Shown here in pieces: positions 15,964 through 23,785 of a stretch of 64,000 nucleotides of DNA (the first letter of the stretch is position 1; every line of letters begins with the position of its first letter). Position numbers and translations under genes: made by a program. Location of the stretch: assembly GCF_940670765.1 (NCBI RefSeq), contig NZ_CALNVW010000017.1, positions 186,001-250,000 on the forward strand, in the 5' to 3' direction. The notes beneath the pieces are model-generated. The model worked only from the letters and a program-made list of their open reading frames with translations. It was not told where the DNA came from and made no database searches. Source of the DNA: Streptomyces sp. A 4/2 (GTDB lineage: Bacteria; Actinomycetota; Actinomycetes; Streptomycetales; Streptomycetaceae).

Positions 15964-16854
15964 ATGGCAAGGCCGTTCCGTTTCGGAGTCAACATGGTCA
16001 CCCCCGCGGGTGGCACCGAGTGGCGGCGTCGGTGCCGTCGGGCCGAGGATCTCGGTTACGACGTCCTGCTCGTCGCGGACCATCTGGGGATGCCCGCGCC
16101 GTTCCCCGCTGTGCTGGCGGCTGCGGCGGCGACCCGCCGTCCCCGGGTCGGCACCTTCGTGCTGAACGCCGCCTTCTGGACCCCCGCACTCCTCGCCCGT
16201 GAGATCGCCACGACCGACGCGTTGACGGACGGGCGCCTGGAGGTGGGGCTCGGCACCGGGTACGTACGGAGCGAGCACGAGCAGGCCGAGGTGGAGTGGC
16301 GCTCGCCCGGTGGCCGGGTGGACCACCTCCGGCGCACCGTCCAGGAACTGGAGCGGCTGCTGGCCGACGAGGAGCACCTGCCGCGGCCCGCGCAGCGCCC
16401 CGGGCCGCCGCTGCTGCTCGGCGGGAACGGCGACCGGATGCTGCGGCTGACGGCGGAGCACGCCGACATCGCGGCGTTCACCGGCGCGCGCACGGCGACG
16501 GGGGCTGCGGACGGTGCGCTGGAGCTCCTCACCGCCGGTCAGCTGGAGGAGCGGGTGGCCGTCTACCAGGGCCTGGCGGCCGGGCGGCGGAGGCCCGCGG
16601 AGCTGAATCTGCACATCCAGTCCGTGATCGTCACGGACGACCGCCGCGCCGCGGTGCGGGACAAGGTCCCGGCCTTCCCGTACCTGACCGAGGATCAGGT
16701 ACTCGGGCTTCCGGTGTTCCTCATCGGCACGGTCGGGCAGATGGCCGACCAGCTCCGTGAGCAGCGCGAGCGCTACGGCTTCTCGTACATCACCGTGCTC
16801 GACCCCTGCATGGAGGCGTTCGGCCCGGTGATCGAGGAACTGGCGGGGAGCTGA
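15964..16854 (+). CDS. LLM-class F420-dependent oxidoreductase
   Basis: 296 residues. A luciferase-like monooxygenase fold of the kind that in actinobacteria mostly uses cofactor F420 (TIGR03621-like group). Features are the opening FRFGVNMVTPAGGTEWRRRCRRAEDLGYDVLLVADHL-type barrel start (residues 4-40), LEVGLGTGYVRSEHE, and the PPLLLGGNGDRML segment. The substrate is not predictable. It may use FMN instead. ATG 15964 follows ACGAGG. The gene has no operon partner and is convergent with the MBL-fold gene. Confidence 0.8.
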   Translation: MARPFRFGVNMVTPAGGTEWRRRCRRAEDLGYDVLLVADHLGMPAPFPAVLAAAAATRRPRVGTFVLNAAFWTPALLAREIATTDALTDGRLEVGLGTGYVRSEHEQAEVEWRSPGGRVDHLRRTVQELERLLADEEHLPRPAQRPGPPLLLGGNGDRMLRLTAEHADIAAFTGARTATGAADGALELLTAGQLEERVAVYQGLAAGRRRPAELNLHIQSVIVTDDRRAAVRDKVPAFPYLTEDQVLGLPVFLIGTVGQMADQLREQRERYGFSYITVLDPCMEAFGPVIEELAGS

Positions 16855-16932
16855 CCGCTGTGCGGAATCGGGGCGGCCGTGCGGCAGGCCCGAGGGGGCG
16901 AGGGGGAGGTCCGGGCAGCCCGGATCCGGCGG

Positions 16933-17550
16933 TCACGCCGGAGAGCAGGGGGAGCGTGTGCCCGGCGGCAGCCAGCTGTAGCACCCGCCCGCTTCCTCCT
17001 CCAGCCAGCCGTTGACGCTGTGCAGGCCCCGCTCGTTGAGCTGGGCGTCATGGATGCCGTAGGCGCGCCGCGGCCCGACCTCGCGGACGAAGTCGATCGC
17101 CTCGGAAGTCCGCATCCACGACGCCTGCAGAGGCACGAGCAGCGTCTCCACCGGCCGGTCGGGTACGTGGAGGGAGTCGCCGGGATGGTAGAGGCTCCGG
17201 TCGACGAGGTAGCCGAGGTTGGCGCAGTCAGGGAGTTCACCGTAGATCCGGGCGTGCCGGCCGCCGTGGGCCGTGAGGTGGAAACCGGCCGCGGTGAACT
17301 CCTCGCCCGGAGTCACCTCGATGACGTCCAGAAGACCGCCGAAGTCCGCGCCCCTGGGCGCGTACACCGGCGCTCCCAGGCCTTTGAGCCGCAGCACATC
17401 GACGTGGTCGACATGTTCGTGCGTCACCAGAATCGCGTCGGCGCCGCGCAGTGCCCGCGGCTCGCTCCAGATGCCGGGGTCGATGACCAGTGTCCCGCCC
17501 TCCGGATGCTCCAACCGGACACAGGAGTGCGTGTACTTGGTGAGTCGCAT
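16933..17550 (-). CDS. MBL-fold metal-dependent hydrolase (UlaG-like)
   Basis: 205 residues. The metallo-beta-lactamase signature THEHVDHVD supplies His44, His46, Asp48 and His49 for a dinuclear site, with further His and Asp in TAHGGRHAR and LYHPGDSL. The small single-domain form with MRLTKYTHSCVRLE at the N-terminus is the L-ascorbate-6-phosphate lactonase (UlaG)-like group, whose members in actinobacteria mostly have unknown substrates. The start ATG 17550 is preceded by TACGCT seven bases upstream (17558-17563), indicating a leaderless message. The promoter overlaps a GNAT remnant. Confidence 0.82.
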   Translation of the reverse strand: MRLTKYTHSCVRLEHPEGGTLVIDPGIWSEPRALRGADAILVTHEHVDHVDVLRLKGLGAPVYAPRGADFGGLLDVIEVTPGEEFTAAGFHLTAHGGRHARIYGELPDCANLGYLVDRSLYHPGDSLHVPDRPVETLLVPLQASWMRTSEAIDFVREVGPRRAYGIHDAQLNERGLHSVNGWLEEEAGGCYSWLPPGTRSPCSPA

Positions 17551-17580
17551 CCTGCTGAGCGTACGCGCGCGGCCGAGGGT

Positions 17581-17745
17581 GGCGCCGCCGCTTTGACCGC
17601 ATCGGCGGAGCAGCGCTTCATCGGCCTCGGCGGGCGCCGGGCCGACGCCATGGTGCTGGAGGCCAACGAGCCGGCGCAGCGGGCGTGGGCGGCGGCTGGC
17701 TACCCTCGCGAGGACCACTGGCGACGCTGGGTGAAGCCGTTGTAG
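17581..17745 (+). pseudogene. Remnant of a GNAT acetyltransferase C-terminus
   Basis: A 54-codon open stretch ending in TAG encodes a convincing GNAT C-terminal piece: AEQRFIGLGGRRADAMVLEA, then NEPAQRAWAAAGYPREDHWR and RWVKPL. In intact relatives this follows the acetyl-CoA loop R/QxxGxG/A and strand 5. The upstream half is missing: the preceding sequence is the divergent MBL gene and its promoter. No start codon is suitably placed. This is best read as a deletion relic. Confidence 0.7.
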
Positions 17746-17834
17746 CCGCCTCGCGACGGGGTGAAGCTCACGGCCGGGCCATTGCTTTGCCGGTCCTTTA
17801 CTATGGCTGTTCCCTGCGTCACCGACCGAAAGGT

Positions 17835-17918
17835 GTGAGCGTCCGCCCATGGGCGAGCCTCCCAGTAGCCGACACCGCGCGTTCCTCCACTCCCTGGCCG
17901 ATCATGGGACGGAGGTGA
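17835..17918 (+). CDS. 27-codon upstream ORF (leader peptide candidate) of the CorC-type gene
   Basis: GTG 17835 to TGA 17916-17918 encodes MSVRPWASLPVADTARSSTP and then WPIMGRR. A GAAAGG site lies about five bases upstream. The last codons overlap the GGACGGAGG ribosome binding site of the transporter, and the stop is four bases before its ATG 17923, so translation of the two is likely coupled. Four prolines, including TPWP near the end, recall the proline-containing leaders of the enterobacterial mgtA and corA genes, where slow translation at low Mg2+ opens the message. A TACTAT -10-like box at 17799-17804 would start the transcript about 25 bases before the ORF. It was read by eye only. 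Confidence 0.5.
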   Translation: MSVRPWASLPVADTARSSTPWPIMGRR

Positions 17919-17922
17919 AACG

Positions 17923-19257
17923 ATGACCGAAGCGCTCCTGCTCATCGTGGCGCTGCTGCTCTCCCTGGCCTGCGGAGCCTTCGTCGCGGCGGAGTTCTCG
18001 CTGACGACGGTCGAGCGCAGCGAGCTCGAACAGGCCGTGGACCGAGGTGAGCGGGGCGCCGCGAGCGCGCTGCGGGCCGTGCGCGGGCTCACCTTTCAGC
18101 TCTCCGGCGCGCAGCTCGGCATCACGGTCACCAATCTGGTCATCGGCATGCTCGCCGAGCCTTCGATCGGGAAGCTGATCCGCGGGCCGGTCGAATCGCT
18201 CGGTCTCTCCTCCGGCGCGGCCTCCTCCGTGGGCCTGGTCATCGGCACCGCACTCTCCACCGTCTTCCTGATGGTCGTCGGCGAACTGGTACCCAAGAAC
18301 TGGGCGATCTCCTCACCGCTGGCCGTGGCCAAGGTGGTGGCGACCCCGCAGCGGTACTTCAGTGCCGTCTTCCGCCCACTGATCAGCCACCTCAACAACA
18401 CGGCCAACCGGCTGCTGCGCAGACTCGGCATGGAACCGGCGGAGGAGCTGGCCTCCGCCCGCTCCCCGCAGGAGCTGGTCGCGCTGGCCCGGCACTCGGC
18501 GAAGGCGGGCGCCCTGGAGGCGGACACCGCCGAACTGTTCGTCCGCACGCTCAACCTGGCGGACCTGACCGCCGAGAACGTGATGACCCCGCGGGTCCAG
18601 GTGATGGCGCTCGATCTGCAGGCGACGGCCGAGGACGTCGCGAACGCCACGAGGGCGACCGGCCTCTCCCGCTTTCCCGTCTACCGCGGCGGCCTCGACC
18701 AGATCGTGGGCGTCGTCGACATCAAGGACGTACTGGCCCTTTCCGCGGAGCGCAGGAACCGGTACCCCGTCTCCCAGCTGCTGCGCGAGCCACTGCTCGT
18801 ACCGGAGACGCTCACGGTGGACCGGCTGCTCGACCGGATGTACGGCAAGCGCACCATGGCCGTGGTGATCGACGAGTACGGGGGCACCGCGGGCGTCGTG
18901 ACCCTGGAGGACATCGTCGAAGAGGTCGTCGGGGAAGTACGCGACGAGCACGATCCGCACGAGACACCCGATCTCGCGGGCGCCGGTGAGGACGCGGAGG
19001 GCAGGCCGGTCTACTCGGTCGACGGGGCCGCGCGCACCGATCAGCTGGAGTCCATCGGCCTGCGGGCCCCGGAAGGGCCGTACGAGACGCTCGCCGGTCT
19101 GGTCGCCACCGTGCTGGGGCGCATCCCGGCCGAGGGCGACACCATCGAGCTGGGTGGCTGGCGGATCGACGTGGTGGACGCGACGGGGCGGCGCGCCGCA
19201 CGTCTGCTGCTGCACGCGCCGGTTCCCGGCAGTGAGGAAGAGGAGGCGGACCGATGA
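17923..19257 (+). CDS. CNNM/CorC-family membrane transporter (hemolysin-like), full length
   Basis: 444 residues in the usual order: DUF21/CNNM transmembrane domain (about 1-190, with GELVPKNWA), a CBS pair (about 205-330, with VMTPRVQVMALD and the second-repeat motif VIDEYGGTAGVVTLEDIVEE), and the C-terminal CorC_HlyC domain (about 350-435). Family members export or exchange Mg2+ or Co2+; the CBS pair binds Mg-ATP. The old name hemolysin is historical. The start ATG 17923 has a strong GGACGGAGG site shared with the leader ORF. The stop overlaps the next gene as ATGA. Confidence 0.88.
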   Translation: MTEALLLIVALLLSLACGAFVAAEFSLTTVERSELEQAVDRGERGAASALRAVRGLTFQLSGAQLGITVTNLVIGMLAEPSIGKLIRGPVESLGLSSGAASSVGLVIGTALSTVFLMVVGELVPKNWAISSPLAVAKVVATPQRYFSAVFRPLISHLNNTANRLLRRLGMEPAEELASARSPQELVALARHSAKAGALEADTAELFVRTLNLADLTAENVMTPRVQVMALDLQATAEDVANATRATGLSRFPVYRGGLDQIVGVVDIKDVLALSAERRNRYPVSQLLREPLLVPETLTVDRLLDRMYGKRTMAVVIDEYGGTAGVVTLEDIVEEVVGEVRDEHDPHETPDLAGAGEDAEGRPVYSVDGAARTDQLESIGLRAPEGPYETLAGLVATVLGRIPAEGDTIELGGWRIDVVDATGRRAARLLLHAPVPGSEEEEADR

Positions 19258-20288
19258 CCGCTCTGCAGTTGTTCATCGGCCTGTTGACGCTGGTCGTCAA
19301 CGCCTTCTTCGTGGGCGGGGAATTCGCGCTGATCTCGGTACGGCGCAGCCAGATCGAACCCGCCGCGGAAGAGGGCGACCGGCGGGCTCGGAGCGTGCTC
19401 TGGGGGCTGGAGCATCTGTCGGCGCTGATGGCGGCGGCGCAGTTGGGCATCACGCTCTGCACGCTGGTGCTCGGCGTGGTCGCCGAACCGGCCATCGCTC
19501 ATCTCCTGGAGCCGCTGTTCCACGGTGTCGGGATGCCGGAGGGGCTGATCCACCCCATCTCCTTCGTCATCGCGCTCACCGTGGCGACGTATCTGCACAT
19601 GCTCTTCGGCGAGATGGTCCCGAAGAACATCGCCCTGGCCGGGCCGGTCCGTACCGCGTTGCTGCTCGGGCCGCCGCTGGTGACGCTGGCGCGTGCGCTG
19701 CGACCGGTGATCTTCGCCATCAACTCTTTCGCCAACGCGCTGCTCAAGCTGTTGCACGTCGAGGCGAAGAGCGAGGTCGCCGCGACCTTCACGGATGACG
19801 AACTGGCCCGTCTGGTCACCGACGCGTCGGCTGCGGGCCTGCTCGACCACCGGGCCGGTGAGCGGCTGCACGACGCACTGGAACTGGGCCGCAGGCCGGT
19901 GCGCGACGTGATCGTGCCGCTGGAGCAGGTGGTGTACGCGCGCCTCGGGACGACCCCGGAGAAGCTGGAGCAGCTGTCGTCCGAGTCCGGTTTCTCGCGC
20001 TTTCCCGTGGTGGACGACGACCGGCGGATCCTGGGCTATCTGCATGTCAAGGACGCGCTGGACGCCCTGCCGCGCGACCTTCCGTTCACGGTCGCCGCGA
20101 TGCGGGCGATCGCCCGGGTGCGGGCCTCCAGCCCGCTCGACGACGTACTGACCGCGATGCGCCGCAGCCGTACGCACCTGGCCGCCGTGATGGGCGACGA
20201 CGGCACGCTCACCGGCCTGGTGACGATGGAGGACGTCCTGCGGGAACTGGTCGGGCCGCCGACCGCACCGGCTGGACCCGGCGGTTGA
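19254..20288 (+). CDS. CNNM/CorC-family membrane protein, short form without CorC_HlyC domain
   Basis: 344 residues, homologous to the upstream gene in domains one and two: DUF21 helices with FGEMVPKNIA and a CBS pair ending in TGLVTMEDVLRELVG. It stops directly after the second CBS, so the C-terminal CorC_HlyC domain of its partner is absent. The 4-base ATGA overlap points to a single operon and possibly a heterodimer, since CNNM transporters are dimers. The paired long-short arrangement is common in actinobacteria. Ion specificity is unproven. Confidence 0.86.
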   Translation: MTALQLFIGLLTLVVNAFFVGGEFALISVRRSQIEPAAEEGDRRARSVLWGLEHLSALMAAAQLGITLCTLVLGVVAEPAIAHLLEPLFHGVGMPEGLIHPISFVIALTVATYLHMLFGEMVPKNIALAGPVRTALLLGPPLVTLARALRPVIFAINSFANALLKLLHVEAKSEVAATFTDDELARLVTDASAAGLLDHRAGERLHDALELGRRPVRDVIVPLEQVVYARLGTTPEKLEQLSSESGFSRFPVVDDDRRILGYLHVKDALDALPRDLPFTVAAMRAIARVRASSPLDDVLTAMRRSRTHLAAVMGDDGTLTGLVTMEDVLRELVGPPTAPAGPGG

Positions 20289-20346
20289 GGGAAGGCCGGT
20301 CCGGGACGGGTCGGGTGCCGCACCACCGCGATACGATCTCCCCGCC

Positions 20347-21189
20347 ATGAAACCGAATGCCCCTTACACCAGTCTGGTCGCGGTCGGCGACTCCTTCACC
20401 GAGGGAATGTCGGACGGCCTTCCCGACGGTTCGTACCGCGGCTGGGCGGACCTGCTCGCCGCGCGCCTGGCCACCCGGACCTCCGGGTTCCGTTACGCGA
20501 ATCTCGCCGTACGCGGAAAGCTCATCGGCCAGATCGCCGACGAGCAGACCGCCGCCGCGGCGGCCCTACGGCCCGACGTCGTGACGCTCGTCGGCGGTCT
20601 CAACGACGCGCTGCGCCCCAAGTGCGACATGGGCATGGTGCGGGGACGGCTGGAGGAGGCCGTCGGACGGCTGGCGCCCGTGTGCGGGCAACTGGTGCTG
20701 ATGCGCAGTCCCGGCCGCAACGGCCCGGTGATGGAACGCTTCCGGCCGCGCATGGAGGAGCTGTTCACCTTCATCGACAAGCTGGCCGCGGAGTACGGCG
20801 CACTGACGGTCGATCTGTACGGCGCTCCGGTGCTCGGGGACCCGCGGCTGTGGGGCGTCGACCGGCTGCATCTGACGGCAGAGGGGCACCGCCGGGTCGC
20901 GGAGGCGGTGTGGCAGGCCCTGGGGCTGGAGGCGGAGGACGACTGGCAGGCACTGCTGCCTCCGCCGGTTCCTGCTTCCTGGGCTTCGCGGCGGGTCAGC
21001 GATGCGCGGTTCGCGCGCGAGCACCTGCTGCCGTGGATCGGCCGCCGCCTGACCGGGCGGTCGTCCGGTGACGGGCGCACGGGTGCGCAGTTCAGCCCCG
21101 AGCGGGGGAAGGCGTTCTGGATCACTCCGGTGAACGCGGACGACCCCGGTCCAGTCACCGGGTGGCACTGTCTCGACGAGGCACCGTAG
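20347..21189 (+). CDS. SGNH/GDSL-family hydrolase
   Basis: 280 residues. Block I is VAVGDSFTEG with catalytic Ser16; block III is GGLNDALR with the oxyanion Asn; block V is VDRLHLT with Asp172 and His175. This is a cytoplasmic SGNH esterase/lipase type, as no signal peptide is visible. The substrate could be acylated sugars or lipids. TACGAT (20332-20337) nine bases before ATG 20347 and the lack of a ribosome binding site suggest leaderless expression. The C-terminal 80 residues past the hydrolase core are of unknown role. Confidence 0.84.
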   Translation: MKPNAPYTSLVAVGDSFTEGMSDGLPDGSYRGWADLLAARLATRTSGFRYANLAVRGKLIGQIADEQTAAAAALRPDVVTLVGGLNDALRPKCDMGMVRGRLEEAVGRLAPVCGQLVLMRSPGRNGPVMERFRPRMEELFTFIDKLAAEYGALTVDLYGAPVLGDPRLWGVDRLHLTAEGHRRVAEAVWQALGLEAEDDWQALLPPPVPASWASRRVSDARFAREHLLPWIGRRLTGRSSGDGRTGAQFSPERGKAFWITPVNADDPGPVTGWHCLDEAP

Positions 21190-21204
21190 GGCCTCGTCCG
21201 GCAG

Positions 21205-21283
21205 GTGCTGTCGGTCCGACCGGTGCTGTCGGTTCGGCCGGTACTGTCCGTGTTGTCCATCCGGTCGGTGCTGTCGGTCCCGG
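21205..21283. repeat. Degenerate 18-bp tandem repeats between convergent genes
   Basis: Units GTGCTGTCGGTCCGACCG (21205-21222) and GTGCTGTCGGTTCGGCCG (21223-21240) are followed by two more degraded copies to about 21283. The array lies between the SGNH hydrolase and the DNA ligase stops, so it is non-coding on both strands. The rest of this 141-base gap shows no hairpin strong enough to call a terminator. Confidence 0.65.
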
Positions 21284-21330
21284 GCCCGGTAGAGATCGGC
21301 CGGCCAGGCCCCGGTCCGGCGGTGCGGGGC

Positions 21331-22866
21331 TCACAGGGAGTCGGGGGCCAGAGCCCGGACCGTGGCGAGGGTGTCGGCCTCGGCCGGGCTCTTGTCCGGC
21401 CGGTAGCGGAGTACGCGGGCGAACCGCAGGGCCAGACCGGCCGGGTAGCGCGGACTCCGCTGGAGTCCGTCGAACGCGACCTCCACCACCAGTTCGGGCC
21501 GGACATGTACGACGTATGCGTCGCGACTCTCCTCGCGGTCCAGCAGTTCCCGGGTCTGCCAGGTGAGCAGTTCGTCGGTGAGTCCCTTGAAGGTCTTGCC
21601 GAGCATCACCCATGGTGCGGGATCCGATTTCTCGCCGCGCGCCGCCAGGTGAAGGTTGCTCAGCCGGCCCCGGCGCCTGCCGTGGCCCCACTCGGCCGCG
21701 GTGACCACCAGGTCCAGGGTGTGCCGCGGTTTGACCTTGATCCACCCGGCTCCGCGCCGCCCGGCCGCGTACGGCGCGTCGGGGGCCTTCACCACCACTC
21801 CCTCCTGGCCGTGCGCCAGAGCCGCGTCGAAGAAGCGCTCGGCGTCGGCGGCGTCCTCGGTCACGATGCGCGGAACGCGCAGTTCCGCGGGTACCAGGCC
21901 GGTGAGCGTGTCCCAGCGGGTTCGCGCGGGCAGATCGATCAGGTCCTTGCCGTCGCGGTGCAGCAGGTCGAAGAAGTAGACGTGCAGCGGCACCTCGGCC
22001 CTGAGCCCCTCCGGGTCCTGCCGCGAGGCGGCGCGCGCCGCCGTTACCTGGAAGGGGAGGGGACGCCCGTCAGGCCCCACGGCGACGGCCTCGCCGTCGA
22101 GCACGGCGGACCGCACCGCCAGCCCCGCTGCCGCCTCGACCACTTCGGGGACACGGGACGTGATGTCGTCCAGGCTCCGGGTGAACACCGACACGTCGTC
22201 GCCGTTCCTGTGCACTTGCACCCGGATACCGTCCAGCTTCCACTCCAGGGCGGCGGGGCTGATCCGGTCCAGGGCCGTGGCCACATCGGGGGCCGCCGCG
22301 GCGAGCATCGGCCGCACCGGCCGCCCGATCTCCAGGCCGAACGCCCGCAGGGCTTCCTTCCCGCCCGACATGGCCGCTTCGGCAACGGCGCGCGCGGAAC
22401 CGCGGAACATCAGCGCCCGGCGCACATCCGCCGAGGCGACTCCGGCGGCCTTCGCCACCGCGTCCGCCACTACGGCGTCGAGCGCCCCCTGCCGCAACTC
22501 ACCGACGAGAACGGCACCGAGAAAGGCCTGCTCCTGCGCGGTGGCCCTGCCGAACAGTTCCGCCAGCAGCCTCCGCCGTTCGCCCTGCGAGCCGGGGCCG
22601 TGCACGGCAGCGAGCGCGGTCAGCGCGTCCTGCGTCTCCACCACACCCAGGGACGGTGCGGGTGCGGGCTGCGGCAGCTCCCGCAGGGCGGCCGGTCCCA
22701 CACCGATCCTCATGCGCCGGGATTCGCCGGAGAGCAGCGCGACCGCCACAGGCAGTACCTCCGGTGCCAGACCCCGCAGGTAGTCCGCCAGCAGAGAGAT
22801 CTTCGCGTTTCTGGCCGCTTCCGCGCCCACGGCACGAGAGGTTTCGGCGAGTTCATGAAGCAGCAC
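21331..22866 (-). CDS. ATP-dependent DNA ligase (LigB type)
   Basis: 511 residues. Domain order is an N-terminal helical DNA-binding domain (about 1-180), an adenylation domain with motif I EWKLDGIRV (adenylated Lys210) and SAVLDGEAVAV (motif III), motif IV EGVVVKAP, motif V GWIKVKP, then a C-terminal OB fold. It matches the actinobacterial single-chain ATP ligases (LigB), which act beside the essential NAD-dependent LigA in repair. The start codon is GTG 22866. The gene lies downstream of the alkB-like gene on the same strand with a 170-base gap holding tandem repeats, so SOS co-expression is possible. Confidence 0.88.
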   Translation of the reverse strand: MLLHELAETSRAVGAEAARNAKISLLADYLRGLAPEVLPVAVALLSGESRRMRIGVGPAALRELPQPAPAPSLGVVETQDALTALAAVHGPGSQGERRRLLAELFGRATAQEQAFLGAVLVGELRQGALDAVVADAVAKAAGVASADVRRALMFRGSARAVAEAAMSGGKEALRAFGLEIGRPVRPMLAAAAPDVATALDRISPAALEWKLDGIRVQVHRNGDDVSVFTRSLDDITSRVPEVVEAAAGLAVRSAVLDGEAVAVGPDGRPLPFQVTAARAASRQDPEGLRAEVPLHVYFFDLLHRDGKDLIDLPARTRWDTLTGLVPAELRVPRIVTEDAADAERFFDAALAHGQEGVVVKAPDAPYAAGRRGAGWIKVKPRHTLDLVVTAAEWGHGRRRGRLSNLHLAARGEKSDPAPWVMLGKTFKGLTDELLTWQTRELLDREESRDAYVVHVRPELVVEVAFDGLQRSPRYPAGLALRFARVLRYRPDKSPAEADTLATVRALAPDSL

Positions 22867-22973
22867 GGCTGGGACTCCGGGTGGTCGCTCGACGGTGGCC
22901 GATCCGTACCCGTTTTCCGCGCGGGTGTCCCGGTCCGTTCCGCCACATTGCGATGCTCCCGGTGCGTTCCGGG

Positions 22974-23033
22974 GACTTCATCGGCTTCATGGACTTCGTC
23001 GGCTGCGTGGGCTATGTCGGCTGCGTCGGCTTC
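22974..23033. repeat. Three degenerate 18-bp tandem repeats between alkB-like and ligase genes
   Basis: Units at 22974-22991, 22992-23009 and 23010-23027 share the pattern GACTTCGTCGGCTGCGTG, and a fourth partial copy follows. The period is exactly 18 bases. The array begins 4 bases past the alkB-like stop on the minus strand and belongs to its 3' UTR. No clear terminator is seen in this gap. Confidence 0.65.
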
Positions 23034-23036
23034 CGG

Positions 23037-23669
23037 TCAGAGGACACCGTGCGGACGGAACTGCACACTGATACGCGGCCCCACCGGTCGCGCCGTCTTC
23101 AGAATCGCGTGCTCCCAGGTGCGCTGGCAGCTGCCGCCCATCACGATGAGGTCGCCGTGTCCGAGCGGCGTCCTCACGCTTTCGGGGCCGCCACCTCCCC
23201 GTGGCCGCAACACCAGATTCCGGGGCGCTCCCAGCGAGAGGATCGCCACCATGGTGTCCTGGCTGCCGCCCCTGCCGATGGTGTCCCCGTGCCAGGCGAC
23301 ACCGTCCCGCCCGTCCCGGTAGAAACACAGTCCGGCCGTGGTGAACGGTTCACCGAGCTCCTCCGCGTAGTGCGCGCCGAGCGCCGCGCGCGCCTCGTCG
23401 AGACTCGGGTGCGGCAACGGGGCGTGCGCGGCGAAGAACGACAGCAGCCGCGGCACCTCCACCACCCGCTCGTACATGACGCGCCGCTCGGCGCGCCATT
23501 CGACGTCGCGAGCCAGCACATCGAAGAGCGCGTCCGCGCCGACGAGCCACTGGGGCAGCACATCGATCCAGGCGCCCCGTCCCAGGTCGCAGCGGCGCAG
23601 CCCGTCCAGCGGGCGAAGGGTGATCGCGTCGTCCTGGTCGAACAGGGAACTCTGCAGGTGGACAGCCAT
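23037..23669 (-). CDS. AlkB-like Fe(II)/2-oxoglutarate dioxygenase
   Basis: 210 residues. AlkB proteins remove alkyl groups from DNA or RNA bases by oxidative dealkylation. The iron ligands are His127 and Asp129 in WHGDTI and His187 in TWEHAI; the 2-oxoglutarate Arg199 and substrate-side Arg205 are in PRISVQFR. The LVLRP and GDLIVMGG segments complete the jelly-roll signature. The start is ATG 23669. A perfect actinobacterial LexA site CGAAC-ACTT-GTTCG (23684-23697) lies 15 bases upstream over the likely promoter, so the gene should be SOS-induced. The ligase gene follows downstream. Confidence 0.9.
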   Translation of the reverse strand: MAVHLQSSLFDQDDAITLRPLDGLRRCDLGRGAWIDVLPQWLVGADALFDVLARDVEWRAERRVMYERVVEVPRLLSFFAAHAPLPHPSLDEARAALGAHYAEELGEPFTTAGLCFYRDGRDGVAWHGDTIGRGGSQDTMVAILSLGAPRNLVLRPRGGGGPESVRTPLGHGDLIVMGGSCQRTWEHAILKTARPVGPRISVQFRPHGVL

Positions 23670-23683
23670 ACACTCATCCTAAG

Positions 23684-23697
23684 CGAACACTTGTTCG
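23684..23697 (-). promoter_or_regulatory. LexA (SOS) box of the alkB-like gene
   Basis: CGAACACTTGTTCG is a perfect inverted repeat CGAAC-N4-GTTCG, matching the actinobacterial LexA consensus. A TAGGAT-type -10 candidate lies at 23677-23682 on the minus strand directly beside it. The divergent purB promoter is 75 bases away, so purB is unlikely to be affected. Confidence 0.85.
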
Positions 23698-23771
23698 TAT
23701 GCCATGACGGATGATTCCACTCGTAGCAAGCCACAAAGAGCACCGGGGCGCTGGCCTGCAGAAACCGCCAG

Positions 23772-23777
23772 TAGAAT
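23772..23777 (+). promoter_or_regulatory. -10 box of a leaderless purB message
   Basis: TAGAAT lies eight bases before GTG 23786 and no ribosome binding site is present, so transcription should start at or next to the start codon. The -35 region (CTGGCC, about 23751) is weak. Confidence 0.55.
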
Positions 23778-23785
23778 CACTTCAC

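Noticed and set aside
17811..17922. An M-box or other Mg2+ riboswitch before the CorC gene
   Set aside because: The leader was read for M-box and yybP/ykoY core sequences and neither is present; the leader ORF is the better explanation.
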